DNA of 39,933 bases from Streptomyces sp. B93 (GTDB taxonomy: Bacteria; Actinomycetota; Actinomycetes; Streptomycetales; Streptomycetaceae), in assembly GCF_018070565.1 (NCBI RefSeq), contig NZ_JAGPXL010000056.1:1-39933 (forward strand), given 5' to 3'. Below the pieces are notes generated by a model. The model was given only the letters and a program-made list of their open reading frames with translations. It made no database searches and was not told the origin of the DNA. Below, piece after piece: positions 28,803-39,933 of the stretch (position 1 is its first letter; each line of letters starts with the position of its first letter). Both the position numbers and the translations under genes were made by a program.

Positions 28803-39933
<11,131 letters not shown>

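Overview
This is a high-GC actinomycete window, most likely Streptomyces: nearly every codon ends in G or C, genes are packed head to tail, and two start codons are GTG. It holds most of the assembly line of one trans-acyltransferase (trans-AT) modular polyketide synthase cluster. All confident complete genes lie on the + strand. I did not recognise a known product.

Layout. Positions 1-175 are an untranslated leader. Positions 176-1245 encode two tandem, related GbsR/MarR-type winged-helix regulators. Next come a PfaD-type FMN enoyl reductase (1263-2699), a YczE/YitT-like membrane protein (2696-3349) and a free-standing malonyl-type acyltransferase (3390-4262). Three giant PKS genes follow, joined by ATGA start/stop overlaps: 4297-16653 (4118 aa), 16650-28802 (4050 aa) and 28799-39829 (3676 aa, ends inside a KS). 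None of the PKS proteins contains an AT domain, so the separate AT must charge the ACPs in trans. Any enoyl reduction would also come in trans from the PfaD protein.

Domain order. PKS-1: MaoC, SDR, FkbH, ACP (loading); KS1-KR-ACP; KS2-KR-ACP; KS3. PKS-2: DH-ACP; KS4-KR-ACP; KS5-ACP; KS6-cMT-ACP; KS7. PKS-3: KR-ACP; KS8-DH-KR-cMT-ACP; KS9-ACP; KS10 (cut). The loading region suggests a starter drawn from 1,3-bisphosphoglycerate, possibly converted by dehydration and reduction to a lactyl unit (inference, by analogy with bryostatin-type loading). Both gene boundaries split a module directly after a KS. KS5 and KS9 each lack one catalytic His and are probably non-elongating. Between the DH and KR of the KS8 module is a linker of 15 exact heptads, each starting with Arg.

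The right end is abnormal. KS10 stops being KS-like near 39800, and the last ~130 bases encode, on the minus strand, an N-terminal piece of a nucleotide-sugar dehydrogenase. This is either an assembly chimera at a contig edge or a real rearrangement. No thioesterase, tailoring enzyme, HMG-CoA-synthase cassette, tRNA, rRNA, CRISPR or insertion sequence was seen, so the cluster should continue to the right in the genome.
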